Assembly: GCA_044869805.1 (NCBI GenBank)
Contig: JBIOXV010000108.1
Coordinates: 1 to 64,000 of the forward strand
From: CAWDVR01 sp044869805
Lineage (GTDB): Bacteria > Acidobacteriota > Thermoanaerobaculia > Multivoradales > SZUA-115
Direction of reading: 5' to 3'
Length of the DNA stretch: 64,000 nucleotides
Shown here: positions 17,001 through 24,482 of the stretch, in pieces
How positions within the stretch are numbered: the first letter of the stretch is position 1
How the letters are laid out: each line of letters opens with the position of its first letter
Translations under genes and position numbers: made by a program
Notes under the pieces: generated by a model
Seen by the model: the letters and a program-made list of their open reading frames with translations, nothing else
What the model was told of the DNA's origin: nothing
Databases searched by the model: none

Positions 17001-18541
17001 GTCCCGGGGCTCCCGTCGCCCGCGTCCAGGCATTGGTACGCGAGCTGTACCTGGAAGGGTCCGCCGCCGCGGTTGAGGTAACCCTTCATCGGCCGAGCGC
17101 TGCCGATGAGCGTGACCTTGCCTTCCGGGGTATGGCACCAGAGCTGCGGCTCCAGCTCGCCATCCTTCTTGACCACCCGGATCCTCACCCGGCCCGGCTC
17201 GTTGAAGCAGGTCGGCTCGGCCTCCCAGCTCTGCACCACGTCGGGGAGCCCGTCACGGTTGAAGTCGACGACGGCGGCACTGTGCAGATGAGGCAAAGCC
17301 TGGTTGGTGACATCGAACCCGGGCGGCGGCTCTCCGGTGAGCGATGAAAGCCCGCCGAGGCCCCCGTAGGCGGTGCTGCCCTGGTACTCGAAGGTCGCCG
17401 GAGGCAGCGCCTGGCACTCGGTGCCCTGCGGGATGTCGCCGTGGTCGTCCTCGACCCATCGACAGTGGCCCTCGACCCGGAGCTCCCTCAGGAACGAATG
17501 GTGGAAGAGTGGACCCTGCGTCGCCGGGTCGAGCACGACATCGCGATTGGCGTAGTACCCGAGGCGGTACAGACGGACGATCTGGCGCGGGCCCTGACCG
17601 TCCCAGGTCACGCTGGCCACGGCCACCCGGACCAGCCGCAGGTCCGGCCGGGCCTTGTCGAGGTGTGCATAGCGGCTGATCGGGAACGGGTGCGGCTCCC
17701 ACGTGAGCTGCGTATGGTGGGCGAAGTCCTGGAGCCCGAGGAGCACCGAGCCGAGCGGTCCGGCGGCGCGTGGCGTGTCCCAGAGGTCGGTGAGATAAAG
17801 CAGCCCGCGAGAGCCCTGCGGGCGCCACCGATAGACCACGAGGTTCTGCGGGCGCGCCGACTCGATCTGGCGGACGAGGCGCCAGCGGTAGATCACCCCG
17901 TCCTCGGCCTCGATGGCAGGCGACGAGAGGGTGGGCCGGGTCAGCGGCTGGCCGAGCTCGAGCAGGAGACCGCCTTTGGCCTGGATGCGCCACGTCTGGC
18001 GGCTGGGGCTCAGGAAGAAGCGGAAGAAGGGACCCTCGACCTGGAGGCGGTAATAGGCCCACCCCGGTCCGGCCCAGCTCGGCAGCTCGTCCGCGGCGCC
18101 GCAGGGCGGGACCTGCGCATCGGTGAGTGGGCCGACTCTACAGATGGCGACGAGGGCCGCGCCGCTGAAGGCGAAGCGCTCCTCCAGGGCAGCGCCGTTG
18201 CCGGGAGCCCCCGGCCAGCCGGAGAGGGGCTTCGCCTCGATGACCGGGAGGTCGAGGCTCCAGCCATAGCCAGCCTCGGCGTCTTGCTGGGTGGACCGAT
18301 AGGTCAGGCCGAGCGCGGGCTGAGCGAGCCCGCGGGCGGCGGGCAGCTCGAACGGCAAATGGTGCGTGAGCGTCCCGGTCGAAGGATCTGGAGTCGGGAG
18401 CCCGCCGGCCTCGCCGAACACGCCCGCCGCGGGTCCCGCGGGGAGGGAGACGGGATCGCCGCGGACCGTTGCCGCGGCGAGCAGCAGGAGAGCGTTGGCG
18501 AACGAAACCCAGAAGACGCGCCGGCCGCCGATCGGATCCAT
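11060..18541 (-). CDS. SpvB/FG-GAP/TcdB/RHS giant protein with nuclease-like C-terminal tip
   Basis: 2493-residue exported protein. After a signal peptide (1-29) comes a SpvB-type domain (about 35-400). Five FG-GAP or calcium-loop motifs follow (DFNRDG near 425, DIDGDG near 620, DVNGDG near 700, DVTGDG near 772, DMDANG near 845), then a TcdB-like middle region and many YD/RHS repeats (about 1350-2140). The RHS core ends YFGARYYQPHLGRW...DPRGLA near 2222. This equals the fused B and C components of Tc toxins. The 271-residue tip (bases 11060-11875) ends in IPD(2418)...AEFKN (E2427, K2429), a PD-(D/E)xK site resembling Tox-REase-7. Start at 18541 has a GGAGG site. No immunity gene follows: the next gene is on the other strand. 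Confidence 0.88.
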   Translation of the reverse strand: MDPIGGRRVFWVSFANALLLLAAATVRGDPVSLPAGPAAGVFGEAGGLPTPDPSTGTLTHHLPFELPAARGLAQPALGLTYRSTQQDAEAGYGWSLDLPVIEAKPLSGWPGAPGNGAALEERFAFSGAALVAICRVGPLTDAQVPPCGAADELPSWAGPGWAYYRLQVEGPFFRFFLSPSRQTWRIQAKGGLLLELGQPLTRPTLSSPAIEAEDGVIYRWRLVRQIESARPQNLVVYRWRPQGSRGLLYLTDLWDTPRAAGPLGSVLLGLQDFAHHTQLTWEPHPFPISRYAHLDKARPDLRLVRVAVASVTWDGQGPRQIVRLYRLGYYANRDVVLDPATQGPLFHHSFLRELRVEGHCRWVEDDHGDIPQGTECQALPPATFEYQGSTAYGGLGGLSSLTGEPPPGFDVTNQALPHLHSAAVVDFNRDGLPDVVQSWEAEPTCFNEPGRVRIRVVKKDGELEPQLWCHTPEGKVTLIGSARPMKGYLNRGGGPFQVQLAYQCLDAGDGSPGTLPGFVLSSLQGGEHLTSFLADQGAATLVGAYGDGALIWGAGDALFRPFRVVPVLPDPSFCPVSGAPSWRWEPGSRDGLAWARRALGLPFHAPNDDEVSGPRWYADIDGDGLVDALGTGSGLPVGDSYRQATVSYTRQFGAGEPLPGGGTGPAQIPFSVLGAHVHSLVPRHHAPEGTRFFYTDVNGDGLVDLARLGETGPLMVRAGDGRGRFDCSAEAQPLNCVGEEYAASAGGGSAPWPKEGVIWPDRDERFVHDVTGDGLADIVVYHADDDDPVLAGMVRLWVNVDGRTFRCADPTTKHLTCVVGRVVDALHGTLRVDPHRVTFADMDANGIDDLVVLGRAGIFVVSLTHKEISLQDARAPRPGLLIRIRTGTGATTDIHYQTIQELMLEQPEWEKWTSVVPVVESVVTQIRTHNGDPEYGDALEPPWGFDRRVRYEYRDPTYDPWERRFAGFRKVRTRLGQDSVVDETTFWYGPCQREQIVDGCLHGSDDERDKARVGRAVRIDRLIPQIGDRPAQWLASTELTYDDRVLFDRARDVRYAPVVAVEAYAYDTERPVTFRLASTAGAGGQGDVVEHSPYQDERAPITRELTFDNRGNLQRVEERGRQVDGIGHLTSGAQSHDPVVVTWFGGKGLGDLPAPHRCDPEHWRCFVDQVSVTTPGDAQGGPQLERMYRFAFTPQGDLAAVDGWLAPGFPQLARSHAAGKPVAPPPAGASPPGPSKGGRFVRLAAYAYDPDLGGQTRIEGAGSPAPCTSIDYDAVFAHLPATIREHRVGCGTASLDSQLVFHRGLQSIVRQVEPTGAVTEVRYDPFGRPLEVHLPKPDDPDPHATVLGLSFHYLDRSPLSWARVTRHLDGGVEARSLRIVNGLGEEPLGLVEDEGGWVVEAWNETDEAGRVVRSHGPFFLAGDPRPILEAADTISIPSGTPKLEAFYDGYGRLGTLRESGSLDVATFRYRPFEVEMRDSEQSKPGAVGHVLRRYDGHGRLAAEVQVTAKDTLTWEPTWTLMGQPKQIRWRHAAGPDAIVRTFEYDSLGRLVAQQEPNTGEWRYAWDDAGLLVGTSDARGCGTNFHHDALGRLIGEDYSPCAASHAAYSQGNPATGQGLEVLYRYDTYEPGQVAAEPGFRDSAALAAGRLVAARDRGGWTRLSYDNRGRVRRIARRVALPAEAAAPSYATHWFVSRADYDAADRLVRRTTGVDVPELAPGGQSEETYRYTLRDQIQRVLSTYGVIVRDASYDADGRVRRISYGDLAGTQAAFEYDWRRQLAGYRLSRGKPALWTTAAPTYPLPDGSTTPTEILRYRYGYDDLGDLRTVEDLATGAWPPAAVPVKKLEVEYDDLHRVREVGSTYATASGAAPWASPWEPEVKAGDRRPVPLQTLAERVRVQTFTHDWMGNLIASEDDQSARYDRSLGAVTLGTTADGPHQLRQANGITAVHDAAGNLTELEVERAGTCEGPASRCAQWFVYDWDEAGQLVRARRWDFEGNVISPQPSGKGLPAGPPAWDLRYRYTLGTRVLKSARDSQGRQSYTLDVFDTLRLDRVAFDAAARDYRRDPERLRVRLGRAAQAALGYGGGAQAIFDRAGTLPRPAGGSPIHLLLELGDRLGSSAVTIDHASSELVERTTYQPYGAVESDFRPRRWRAHREDERFTGKEEDIEVGAVYFGARYYQPHLGRWLSADPLAIQGLASDPNPYAYVSGDVLASVDPRGLAKVVEVPGPCTYGPGNCLEIVEDPEPPQGGGVPEKPPKETEPPLREMKSFERDHAYERAPPDAGPHVNVANVGRHLWNGVVTDMQIVSSGMVPPLGAYHAYRLQDQKVDVPEEAGDLSELVAFGVSAAVPGPEGKVTAVRKGAIITAKAARRGYWWFHWVVVRVKGRPFEEAGLKALGAVPNRARAWVVGATATIPDAIGPVAAAEFKNVWYLWLSPQLKAQMEGASERGLTYVLVVSMRTKVSAPTVKAVEKVNGMIVRFDPATGFFHPYP

Positions 18542-18563
18542 TCCACACCTCCCGCCCCCTCCG

Positions 18564-18600
18564 GACGCATGTCCATCTTATACCTTCATAGGCATGCGTC
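18564..18600 (-). promoter_or_regulatory. probable RHS-gene promoter flanked by an 8-base inverted repeat
   Basis: Minus-strand TATAAG (18582-18577) serves as a likely -10, about 36 bases before the RHS start codon. It sits inside a perfect inverted repeat, GACGCATG (18564-18571) and CATGCGTC (18593-18600), with a 21-base spacer. The layout suggests a repressor that loops or caps the promoter. A similar 8-21-8 layout occurs at 24337-24373 with different arm sequence. Confidence 0.45.
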
Positions 18601-18689
18601 TACCCTTCTGAGCAGGGGGTTCATGGAACCGCGTGAAAGCTCGAGCCACCGGCTTGGCCTGGAGGCTGCGCGTCTCAGGATGGCGCGGG

Positions 18690-18695
18690 TACAAT
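18690..18695 (+). promoter_or_regulatory. putative -10 box for ileS
   Basis: TACAAT, 35 bases upstream of the ileS start codon. No convincing -35 is seen. No T-box leader is visible in the 189 bases upstream. Confidence 0.35.
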
Positions 18696-18730
18696 ACGCC
18701 GCTCCGACGGACTGATCCCGGCGCAAATCC

Positions 18731-21700
18731 ATGTTCCCCAAGCCCTTCCCCGAGCTGCCCCCCGGCTACCCGTTCCCCGCCCTCGAGCAGGAGATGCTCG
18801 CCCGCTGGCGGCAGGAGCGGATCTTCGAGCGGACCCTGGAGCAGACCCGCGACGGCGAGCCGTTCGTGTTCTTCGAGGGCCCGCCCACCGCCAACAACGT
18901 GCCGCACGTGGGCCACGTGGTCACCCGCGTGGTGAAGGACCTCTTCCCGCGCTTCCGCACCATGCAGGGCCGCTACGTGGCGCGCAAGGCAGGCTGGGAC
19001 ACGCATGGCCTGGCGGTCGAGATCGAGGTCGAGAAGCGCCTCGGATTCACCGGCAAGAAGCAGATCGAGGAGTACGGCATCGAGGCCTTCAACCGGGCCT
19101 GCCTGGAGAGCGTCCACACCTACGAGCGGCAGTGGCGGGCAATGAGCGAGCGGGTGGGCTACTGGCTGGACCTCGACCGCGCCTACTGGACCTACGCCAA
19201 CGAGTACATCGAGTCCGTGTGGTGGTCGCTCGCGGAGCTCTACGAGAAGGAGCTGCTGTACGAGGGCTTCAAGGTGCAGTGGTACTGCGCGCGCTGCGGC
19301 ACCGGCCTCTCCAGCCACGAGGTGGCGCAGAACTACAAGGAGGCCGACGACCCCTCGATCTGGACTCTGTTCCCCGCGCTCCCCGGCCAGACCGTGCGCA
19401 CCCTGGACGGCGGCGAGGTCTCGACCGACCGCCGGCTGGAGATGGTGGCCTGGACCACCACCCCGTGGACGACGCTCGCCAACGTGGCCCTGGCCGCCCA
19501 TCCCGACCTCGTCTATAAGGCGGTCGAGCACCCGCGGCATCCGGGCGCCTGGCTGGTCTTCGGCGAGGAGCTGGGGACGCCGGTGCCGCTGGCCATCGAG
19601 GAGGAGGGTAAGCGCCGCCTGCTCGATCTGCGCGAGCTGCCCGCCACCGCCCGCTTCTCCGGCCGCGACCTCGAAGGGCTGCAGTACGAGCGGCTCTACA
19701 CCTTCGCCGAGCCCGGGCTCGTCGGCCGCGTGGTGCTCGGCGACTACGTGACGGCCGCCGAGGGCACCGGGCTGGTGCACACCGCGCCCCCCTTCGGCGA
19801 GGACGACTACGCGACCAGCCAGCGCTACGGCCTGAAGCTCATCTTCTCGGTCGACGACGAGGGCAAGATCAAGCCCGGCCTCGGGCCGTGGAGCGGGAAA
19901 TGGTTCAAAGAGGCCGACCCGGAGATCCTCCGCGACCTCAAAGCGCGGGGCCTGATGCTCCATGCCGACCGCTACCGCCACAACTACCCCTTCTGCTGGC
20001 GCTGCGACCGGCCGCTGCTCTCCTTCGCCCGCGCGAGCTGGTTCGTGCGCACCACCGCCAGGCGGGACCGACTGGTCGAGCTGAACAAGACGATCGGCTG
20101 GCACCCGGCGCACGTCGGCGAGGGTCGCTTCGGCAACTGGCTGGAGAACGTCGTCGACTGGGCGCTGTCGCGCAAGCGCTACTGGGGCACGCCGCTGCCG
20201 GTGTGGAAGTGCGACTCCTGCGCCGAGGTCGAGGTGGTGGGCTCCTACGCCAGGCTGTTCGAGCTCGCCGGCCGCGAGGCCCCGGCCGACCTCTACGACC
20301 GCGCCCAGTTCGATCCTCACCGGCCGTTCATCGACGAATTCACCTGGGCTTGCGCCGCCTGCGGCGAGGCGGGTAAGGGCGGCACCTTTCGCCGCGTCGA
20401 GGACGTGATCGACGCCTGGTTCGACTCCGGCGCCATGCCCTTCGCCCAGCACCACTACCCGTTCGAGAACCGCCCGCTGATCGAGAGAGACGCCACGGGC
20501 CGGCGAGGGCAGTTCCCGGCGCACTTCATCTCCGAGGCAATTGACCAGACGCGCGGCTGGTTCTACACCCTGCACGTGCTCGGCGTGCTGCTCTTCGACT
20601 CGGTGGCCTTCGAGAACTGCATCGTGCTCGGCCACATCAACGACGAGCAGGGCCGCAAGATGTCCAAGCGGCTCGGCAACTTCGTCGAGCCGGGAGCGGT
20701 GATCGAGGAGACCGGGGCCGACGCCCTGCGCTGGTACTTCTGCGTCAACGATCCCGAGCAGAACTCCCGCTTTTCGGCGCGCCTGGTGCGCGAGGCGGCG
20801 CAGGGGTTCCTGATCCCGCTGTGGAACGCGCTCTCCTTCTTCACCATCTACGCCAACCTCGACGGCTGGAGCCCGGGGCGCGCGGCGGCGCCGGCGATCG
20901 GCGGGCGCGCCGAGCTGGACCGCTGGATCCTGCTGCGGCTCGACGACCTGATGGAAAAGGCCACTCTCCAGCTCGAGAGCTACGTGCTGGTCGGTTCGGC
21001 GCGGCAGATCGAGGGCTTCCTCGACGACCTCACCAACTGGTACATCCGCCGCAGCCGTGGCCGCTTCTGGTCGGGCAACCCGGAGAGCGCCGACAAGGAG
21101 GCCGCCTACCACACGCTCTACGAGGTGCTGACCACCCTCGCTCGCCTGATCGCTCCCTTCACGCCATTCGTGGCCGACGTGCTGCACGGCCACCTGGAGC
21201 GCAGCCAGCGAGAGGGCGCCCCGGCGAGCGTGCACCTCGAGGGCTGGCCCGAGCAGGCCGGACACCAGAAGGCCCTGCGGGGCGAGGCGACGGCGCTCGT
21301 GCAGGGCATTCGCGACGCCCAGCGCGTCGTGGGCCTCGGTCGCGCGGCGCGCAATGCGCACAGCCTCAAGACCCGCCAACCGCTGGCCGGCGTCACCCTG
21401 GTCGCCCACTTCGATCCCGCGTTCCGGGCGAGCATCGAACGCTTCGGCGAGTTGGTGAAGGACGAGCTCAACGTCAAGCAGGTCCACTGGGCCGAGCAGC
21501 GCACCGACTACGTGCACCACGAGGTGCGGCCCAACTTCCGCGCCCTCGGCAAGCGGCTCGGGCCGCTGATGAAGGCGGTCAAGGCGACGCTCGAGGCCGC
21601 CGACGGCGACCAGCTCGTCGAGGTGCTGGACCAGGACGGCGCCATCGAGATCGAGGCGGAGGGCGCGACCGTCCGCCTGGAGCGGGCCGACCTCGAGATC

Positions 21701-22045
21701 CGCCTGGTCGAGAAGGAAGGCCTGGCAACGGCCGGCGACAGCGAGCTGCTGGTGGCGCTCGACACCGCTCTCACCCCGGAGCTGGTCGCCGAAGGCCGCG
21801 CCCGCGAGGTGGTGCACTTCCTCCAGGCGGAGCGCAAGAAGCAGGACCTCGACTACGCCGACCGCATCCGCGTGCGCTACGCGGCCGCGCCCGAGCTGGC
21901 GGCGGCCATCGCCGCGCACCACGAGTGGATCGCCGGCGAGACGCTGGCGACCTCGCTCGAAGCCCTGGACGGCCCCGCGGCGAACTTAGCCTCCTCCCCC
22001 GTCGACGACTTAGCCTTCGCCTTCTCGGTCGAGAAGGCAGGCTGA
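18731..22045 (+). CDS. ileS: isoleucyl-tRNA synthetase, type 2
   Basis: Charges tRNA-Ile. 1104 residues, with the class I HIGH-type motif in GPPTANNVPHVGHV (near residue 50), GWDTHGL near 90, an editing domain, and KMSKR near 643 in GRKMSKRLGN. Cysteine pairs in WYCARCG and WACAACG suggest bound zinc. The long length and the HVGH/WDTHGL pattern match the eukaryote-like type 2 enzymes, several of which resist mupirocin. Start ATG at 18731 has no strong ribosome-binding site. The phosphomutase gene follows after 14 bases, so they may share a transcript. Confidence 0.95.
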   Translation: MFPKPFPELPPGYPFPALEQEMLARWRQERIFERTLEQTRDGEPFVFFEGPPTANNVPHVGHVVTRVVKDLFPRFRTMQGRYVARKAGWDTHGLAVEIEVEKRLGFTGKKQIEEYGIEAFNRACLESVHTYERQWRAMSERVGYWLDLDRAYWTYANEYIESVWWSLAELYEKELLYEGFKVQWYCARCGTGLSSHEVAQNYKEADDPSIWTLFPALPGQTVRTLDGGEVSTDRRLEMVAWTTTPWTTLANVALAAHPDLVYKAVEHPRHPGAWLVFGEELGTPVPLAIEEEGKRRLLDLRELPATARFSGRDLEGLQYERLYTFAEPGLVGRVVLGDYVTAAEGTGLVHTAPPFGEDDYATSQRYGLKLIFSVDDEGKIKPGLGPWSGKWFKEADPEILRDLKARGLMLHADRYRHNYPFCWRCDRPLLSFARASWFVRTTARRDRLVELNKTIGWHPAHVGEGRFGNWLENVVDWALSRKRYWGTPLPVWKCDSCAEVEVVGSYARLFELAGREAPADLYDRAQFDPHRPFIDEFTWACAACGEAGKGGTFRRVEDVIDAWFDSGAMPFAQHHYPFENRPLIERDATGRRGQFPAHFISEAIDQTRGWFYTLHVLGVLLFDSVAFENCIVLGHINDEQGRKMSKRLGNFVEPGAVIEETGADALRWYFCVNDPEQNSRFSARLVREAAQGFLIPLWNALSFFTIYANLDGWSPGRAAAPAIGGRAELDRWILLRLDDLMEKATLQLESYVLVGSARQIEGFLDDLTNWYIRRSRGRFWSGNPESADKEAAYHTLYEVLTTLARLIAPFTPFVADVLHGHLERSQREGAPASVHLEGWPEQAGHQKALRGEATALVQGIRDAQRVVGLGRAARNAHSLKTRQPLAGVTLVAHFDPAFRASIERFGELVKDELNVKQVHWAEQRTDYVHHEVRPNFRALGKRLGPLMKAVKATLEAADGDQLVEVLDQDGAIEIEAEGATVRLERADLEIRLVEKEGLATAGDSELLVALDTALTPELVAEGRAREVVHFLQAERKKQDLDYADRIRVRYAAAPELAAAIAAHHEWIAGETLATSLEALDGPAANLASSPVDDLAFAFSVEKAG

Positions 22046-22059
22046 CCAAAGGACCCGCC

Positions 22060-23418
22060 ATGGCCGGAATCTTCAAAGCCTACGACGTCCGGGGCACCTA
22101 CCCGGACCAGATCGACGAGGACATCACGCGGCGCATCGGCCGCGTCTTCCGCGCCGTGCTCGACCCGCACGAGGTGGAGCGCAACCCCACCGTGATCGTG
22201 AGCCGCGACATGCGCGCCTCGAGCGAGCCGCTGGCCGAGGCGGTGATCGAGGGCCTGCGCGAGAGCGGGCTCAACGTGCACTCGATCGGGCTCGCCACCA
22301 CCCCCACCAACTACTTCGCGGTCGGGCACTTGAAGGCCGCGGGGGGCGTGCAGGTGACGGCCAGCCACAACCCGGCGCGCTACAACGGCCTGAAGTTCAG
22401 CCGCCACGAGGCGCGGCCGGTGTCCGGTGACGAGGGCATCCCGGCGATCGAGCGCCACGCCCTGGCCGGCGACGTGCCGCTCGCCGCCGCGCCGGGCGCG
22501 ATGAGCGAGGGCTCGGTGTTCGAGGAGTACGGCCGGCACGTGCTGTCGTTCTTGAAGCCACCGGCCGGGGCGCGACGCCTGAAGGTGGTGGCCGACGCGG
22601 CCAACGGCATGGGCACCCTCTACCAGCCCCTCCTGGAGCAGGCCGGCATCGACCTCGTACCGCTCTACTTCGAGCTCGACGGCACCTTCCCCAACCACGA
22701 GGCCAACCCGCTCAAGCGCGAGAACCTGAACGACCTCTGCCTGGCAGTGACCGAGCTCGGCGCCGACCTCGGCGTCTCCTTCGACGGTGACGCCGACCGC
22801 GCGGCCTTCGTCGACGAGCGGGGCGAGCCCATCGGCAGCGACCTCGCCACCGCGCTGATCGCCGGCGAGCTGCTGGCCGACCGACCGGGCAAGCACGTGG
22901 TCTACGACCTGCGCTCCTCGCGGGCCGTGGCCGAGTACATCCGCGAGAAGGGCGGCATCCCGCTGCGCGAGCGCGTCGGCCATTCCTTCATCAAGGCCAC
23001 CCTGCGCCAGCACGACGGCCTGTTCGGCGGCGAGCTTGCCGGGCACTACTACTTCCGCGACAACTACTTCGCCGACTGCTCGCTGCTCGCGGTGTTCGAG
23101 ATGCTGAACCTGCTGTGGAAGACGGGCCAGACGATGTCCGAGGTGGCGGCACCCCTCCATCGCTACGCCAAGAGTGAGGAGATCAACTTCGAGGTCGAGG
23201 ACAAGCAGGGCAAGATGAAGGCGCTGGCCGAGAAGTACGCCGATGCCGAGATCGACACCCTAGACGGCATCACGGTTTCCTACCCGACCTGGTGGGCCAA
23301 CGTCCGGCCCTCGAACACCGAGCCCTACCTGCGGCTGGTGCTCGAGGCCAACACCCCGGACGAGCTGGCAGCGAGGAAAGACGAGCTGATCGAGCTGCTG
23401 GGCGAGCCGGCGGAGTAG
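22060..23418 (+). CDS. phosphomannomutase/phosphoglucomutase
   Basis: Alpha-D-phosphohexomutase that interconverts hexose 1- and 6-phosphates for nucleotide-sugar supply. 452 residues with all four active-site elements: the phosphoserine loop VTASHNPARYNG, the metal loop SFDGDADRAAF, the sugar loop GGELAGHYYF and the phosphate loop RPSNTEPYLR. Start ATG at 22060 has AAAGGA eight bases upstream. It lies 14 bases after ileS. Which sugar it prefers cannot be told from sequence. Confidence 0.93.
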   Translation: MAGIFKAYDVRGTYPDQIDEDITRRIGRVFRAVLDPHEVERNPTVIVSRDMRASSEPLAEAVIEGLRESGLNVHSIGLATTPTNYFAVGHLKAAGGVQVTASHNPARYNGLKFSRHEARPVSGDEGIPAIERHALAGDVPLAAAPGAMSEGSVFEEYGRHVLSFLKPPAGARRLKVVADAANGMGTLYQPLLEQAGIDLVPLYFELDGTFPNHEANPLKRENLNDLCLAVTELGADLGVSFDGDADRAAFVDERGEPIGSDLATALIAGELLADRPGKHVVYDLRSSRAVAEYIREKGGIPLRERVGHSFIKATLRQHDGLFGGELAGHYYFRDNYFADCSLLAVFEMLNLLWKTGQTMSEVAAPLHRYAKSEEINFEVEDKQGKMKALAEKYADAEIDTLDGITVSYPTWWANVRPSNTEPYLRLVLEANTPDELAARKDELIELLGEPAE

Positions 23419-23441
23419 GGGCGCACGGCGCCAAGCCGGCC

Positions 23442-23512
23442 GGGCGCCCACAAGGGGCGCCCCTTCGTCATCAGGCGGATCATCCGTAGGGGCGGCCCTT
23501 GTGGCCGCCCGG
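23442..23512. repeat. head-to-head doublet of GTAGGGGCG hairpin repeats
   Basis: Two hairpin units in opposite orientation. Unit A (stem GGGCGCCC 23442-23449 with 23455-23462) reads on the minus strand as GGGGCGCCCCTTGTGGGCGC. Unit B (stem GGGCGGCC 23490-23497 with GGCCGCCC 23503-23510) begins GTAGGGGCGGCCCTTGTGG. The same unit recurs as a doublet at 50170-50245 with compensating stem changes. The layout resembles REP/REPIN elements. It lies between convergent genes and could also help end transcription. Confidence 0.65.
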
Positions 23513-23518
23513 CCGGCG

Positions 23519-23549
<31 letters not shown>

Positions 23550-23604
23550 AGGCTACCCCTGCGGCCGAGGACGGGAACGGGAAGGGAAGGGGCCTACGAC
23601 CCGA

Positions 23605-24300
23605 TCAGTCGTCGCTCCGTCCGCCCAGCAACCCCGCCCTGAACAAGTAGTACACCAGCGTCATCAGCGTGGAGATGGCGGCCGCCACGTAGGTCAGGGC
23701 CGCGGCGTTGAGCACCTTGTTCACGCCCTCGGCCTCGCCGGCCGCCACCAGCCCGTACTCGGAGATCAGCCGCTTGGCGCGCGCCGAGGCGTCGAACTCG
23801 ACCGGCAGCGTGACGAGCTGGAAGAGGAGCACGGCCGAGAACAGCACGGCGCCGATCAGCACCAGGCCCTGCTTCTGGAAGAAGAGGCCGGCCATCATCA
23901 CGATCAGCCCCAGGTTGGAGCCGATGCCGGCGGTGGGCACCAGCGCCGATCGCAGCCACAGCGGCTTGTAGGCCCGGGCGTGCTGGATGGCGTGCCCGGC
24001 CTCGTGGCAGGCGACGCCGATGGCCGCCACCGAGCGGCTGGCGTAGACGCCCTCGGACAGCGCCAGGGTCTTGGTCACCGGGTTGTAGTGGTCGGAGAGC
24101 ATGCCATGGGTGGGCGTCACCTTGACATCTTGGATGCCGGCGCGGTCGAGCAGCACCTGGGCGGCCTGAGCGCCGCTCATGCCGCTCATCGCCGGCACCT
24201 TGGAGTACTTGTTGAACGCCGAGCGCGTGCGGAAGCTCGCCCACAGCGAGAGCAGGATCGCGGGCGCCAGGAAGACGAAGTACATCGGGTCGAAGAACAT
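23605..24300 (-). CDS. neutral zinc metallopeptidase, YugP family, membrane-bound
   Basis: 231 residues with an N-terminal membrane helix starting MFFDPMYFVFLAPAIL, the zinc motif HEAGH near residue 115, and three more hydrophobic segments after it. This matches the YugP/Zn-peptidase-2 family, whose substrates are unknown. Start ATG at 24300 has AGGAGGT about 12 bases upstream; a longer frame upstream has no such support. It converges on the phosphohexomutase gene with the repeat cluster between them. Confidence 0.88.
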   Translation of the reverse strand: MFFDPMYFVFLAPAILLSLWASFRTRSAFNKYSKVPAMSGMSGAQAAQVLLDRAGIQDVKVTPTHGMLSDHYNPVTKTLALSEGVYASRSVAAIGVACHEAGHAIQHARAYKPLWLRSALVPTAGIGSNLGLIVMMAGLFFQKQGLVLIGAVLFSAVLLFQLVTLPVEFDASARAKRLISEYGLVAAGEAEGVNKVLNAAALTYVAAAISTLMTLVYYLFRAGLLGGRSDD

Positions 24301-24336
24301 GGTTGCTTGAGAACCTCCTGTCGCCGGAGCTAACGT

Positions 24337-24373
24337 GCGACGACGCCATTCTATTCCGTGCGGGAGTCGTCGC
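24337..24373 (-). promoter_or_regulatory. probable promoter of the zinc peptidase gene, flanked by an 8-base inverted repeat
   Basis: Minus-strand TAGAAT (24353-24348) is a likely -10. It lies inside an inverted repeat GCGACGAC (24337-24344) and GTCGTCGC (24366-24373) with a 21-base spacer, the same geometry as at the RHS promoter. Operator function is inference. Confidence 0.35.
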
Positions 24374-24482
24374 CCCGGCCGGAGCTCACCGGCATTCAGG
24401 CGCCTGGCGCGGGTGGCCATGGGCGTGCCGCGAGCCGGATGCTAGAGTCGAGGCGGAACTGGGCGCGAGGGGAGGAGCCGGC

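Noticed and set aside
12983..17347. A 1454-codon open frame on the plus strand inside the RHS gene
   Set aside because: Antisense shadow of the RHS-type protein; low-complexity Arg/Val/Gly composition and no domain.
18578..21922. A 1114-codon open frame on the minus strand across ileS
   Set aside because: It is antisense to an intact, fully conserved ileS. Such long shadows are expected at this GC content, and its translation resembles no protein family.
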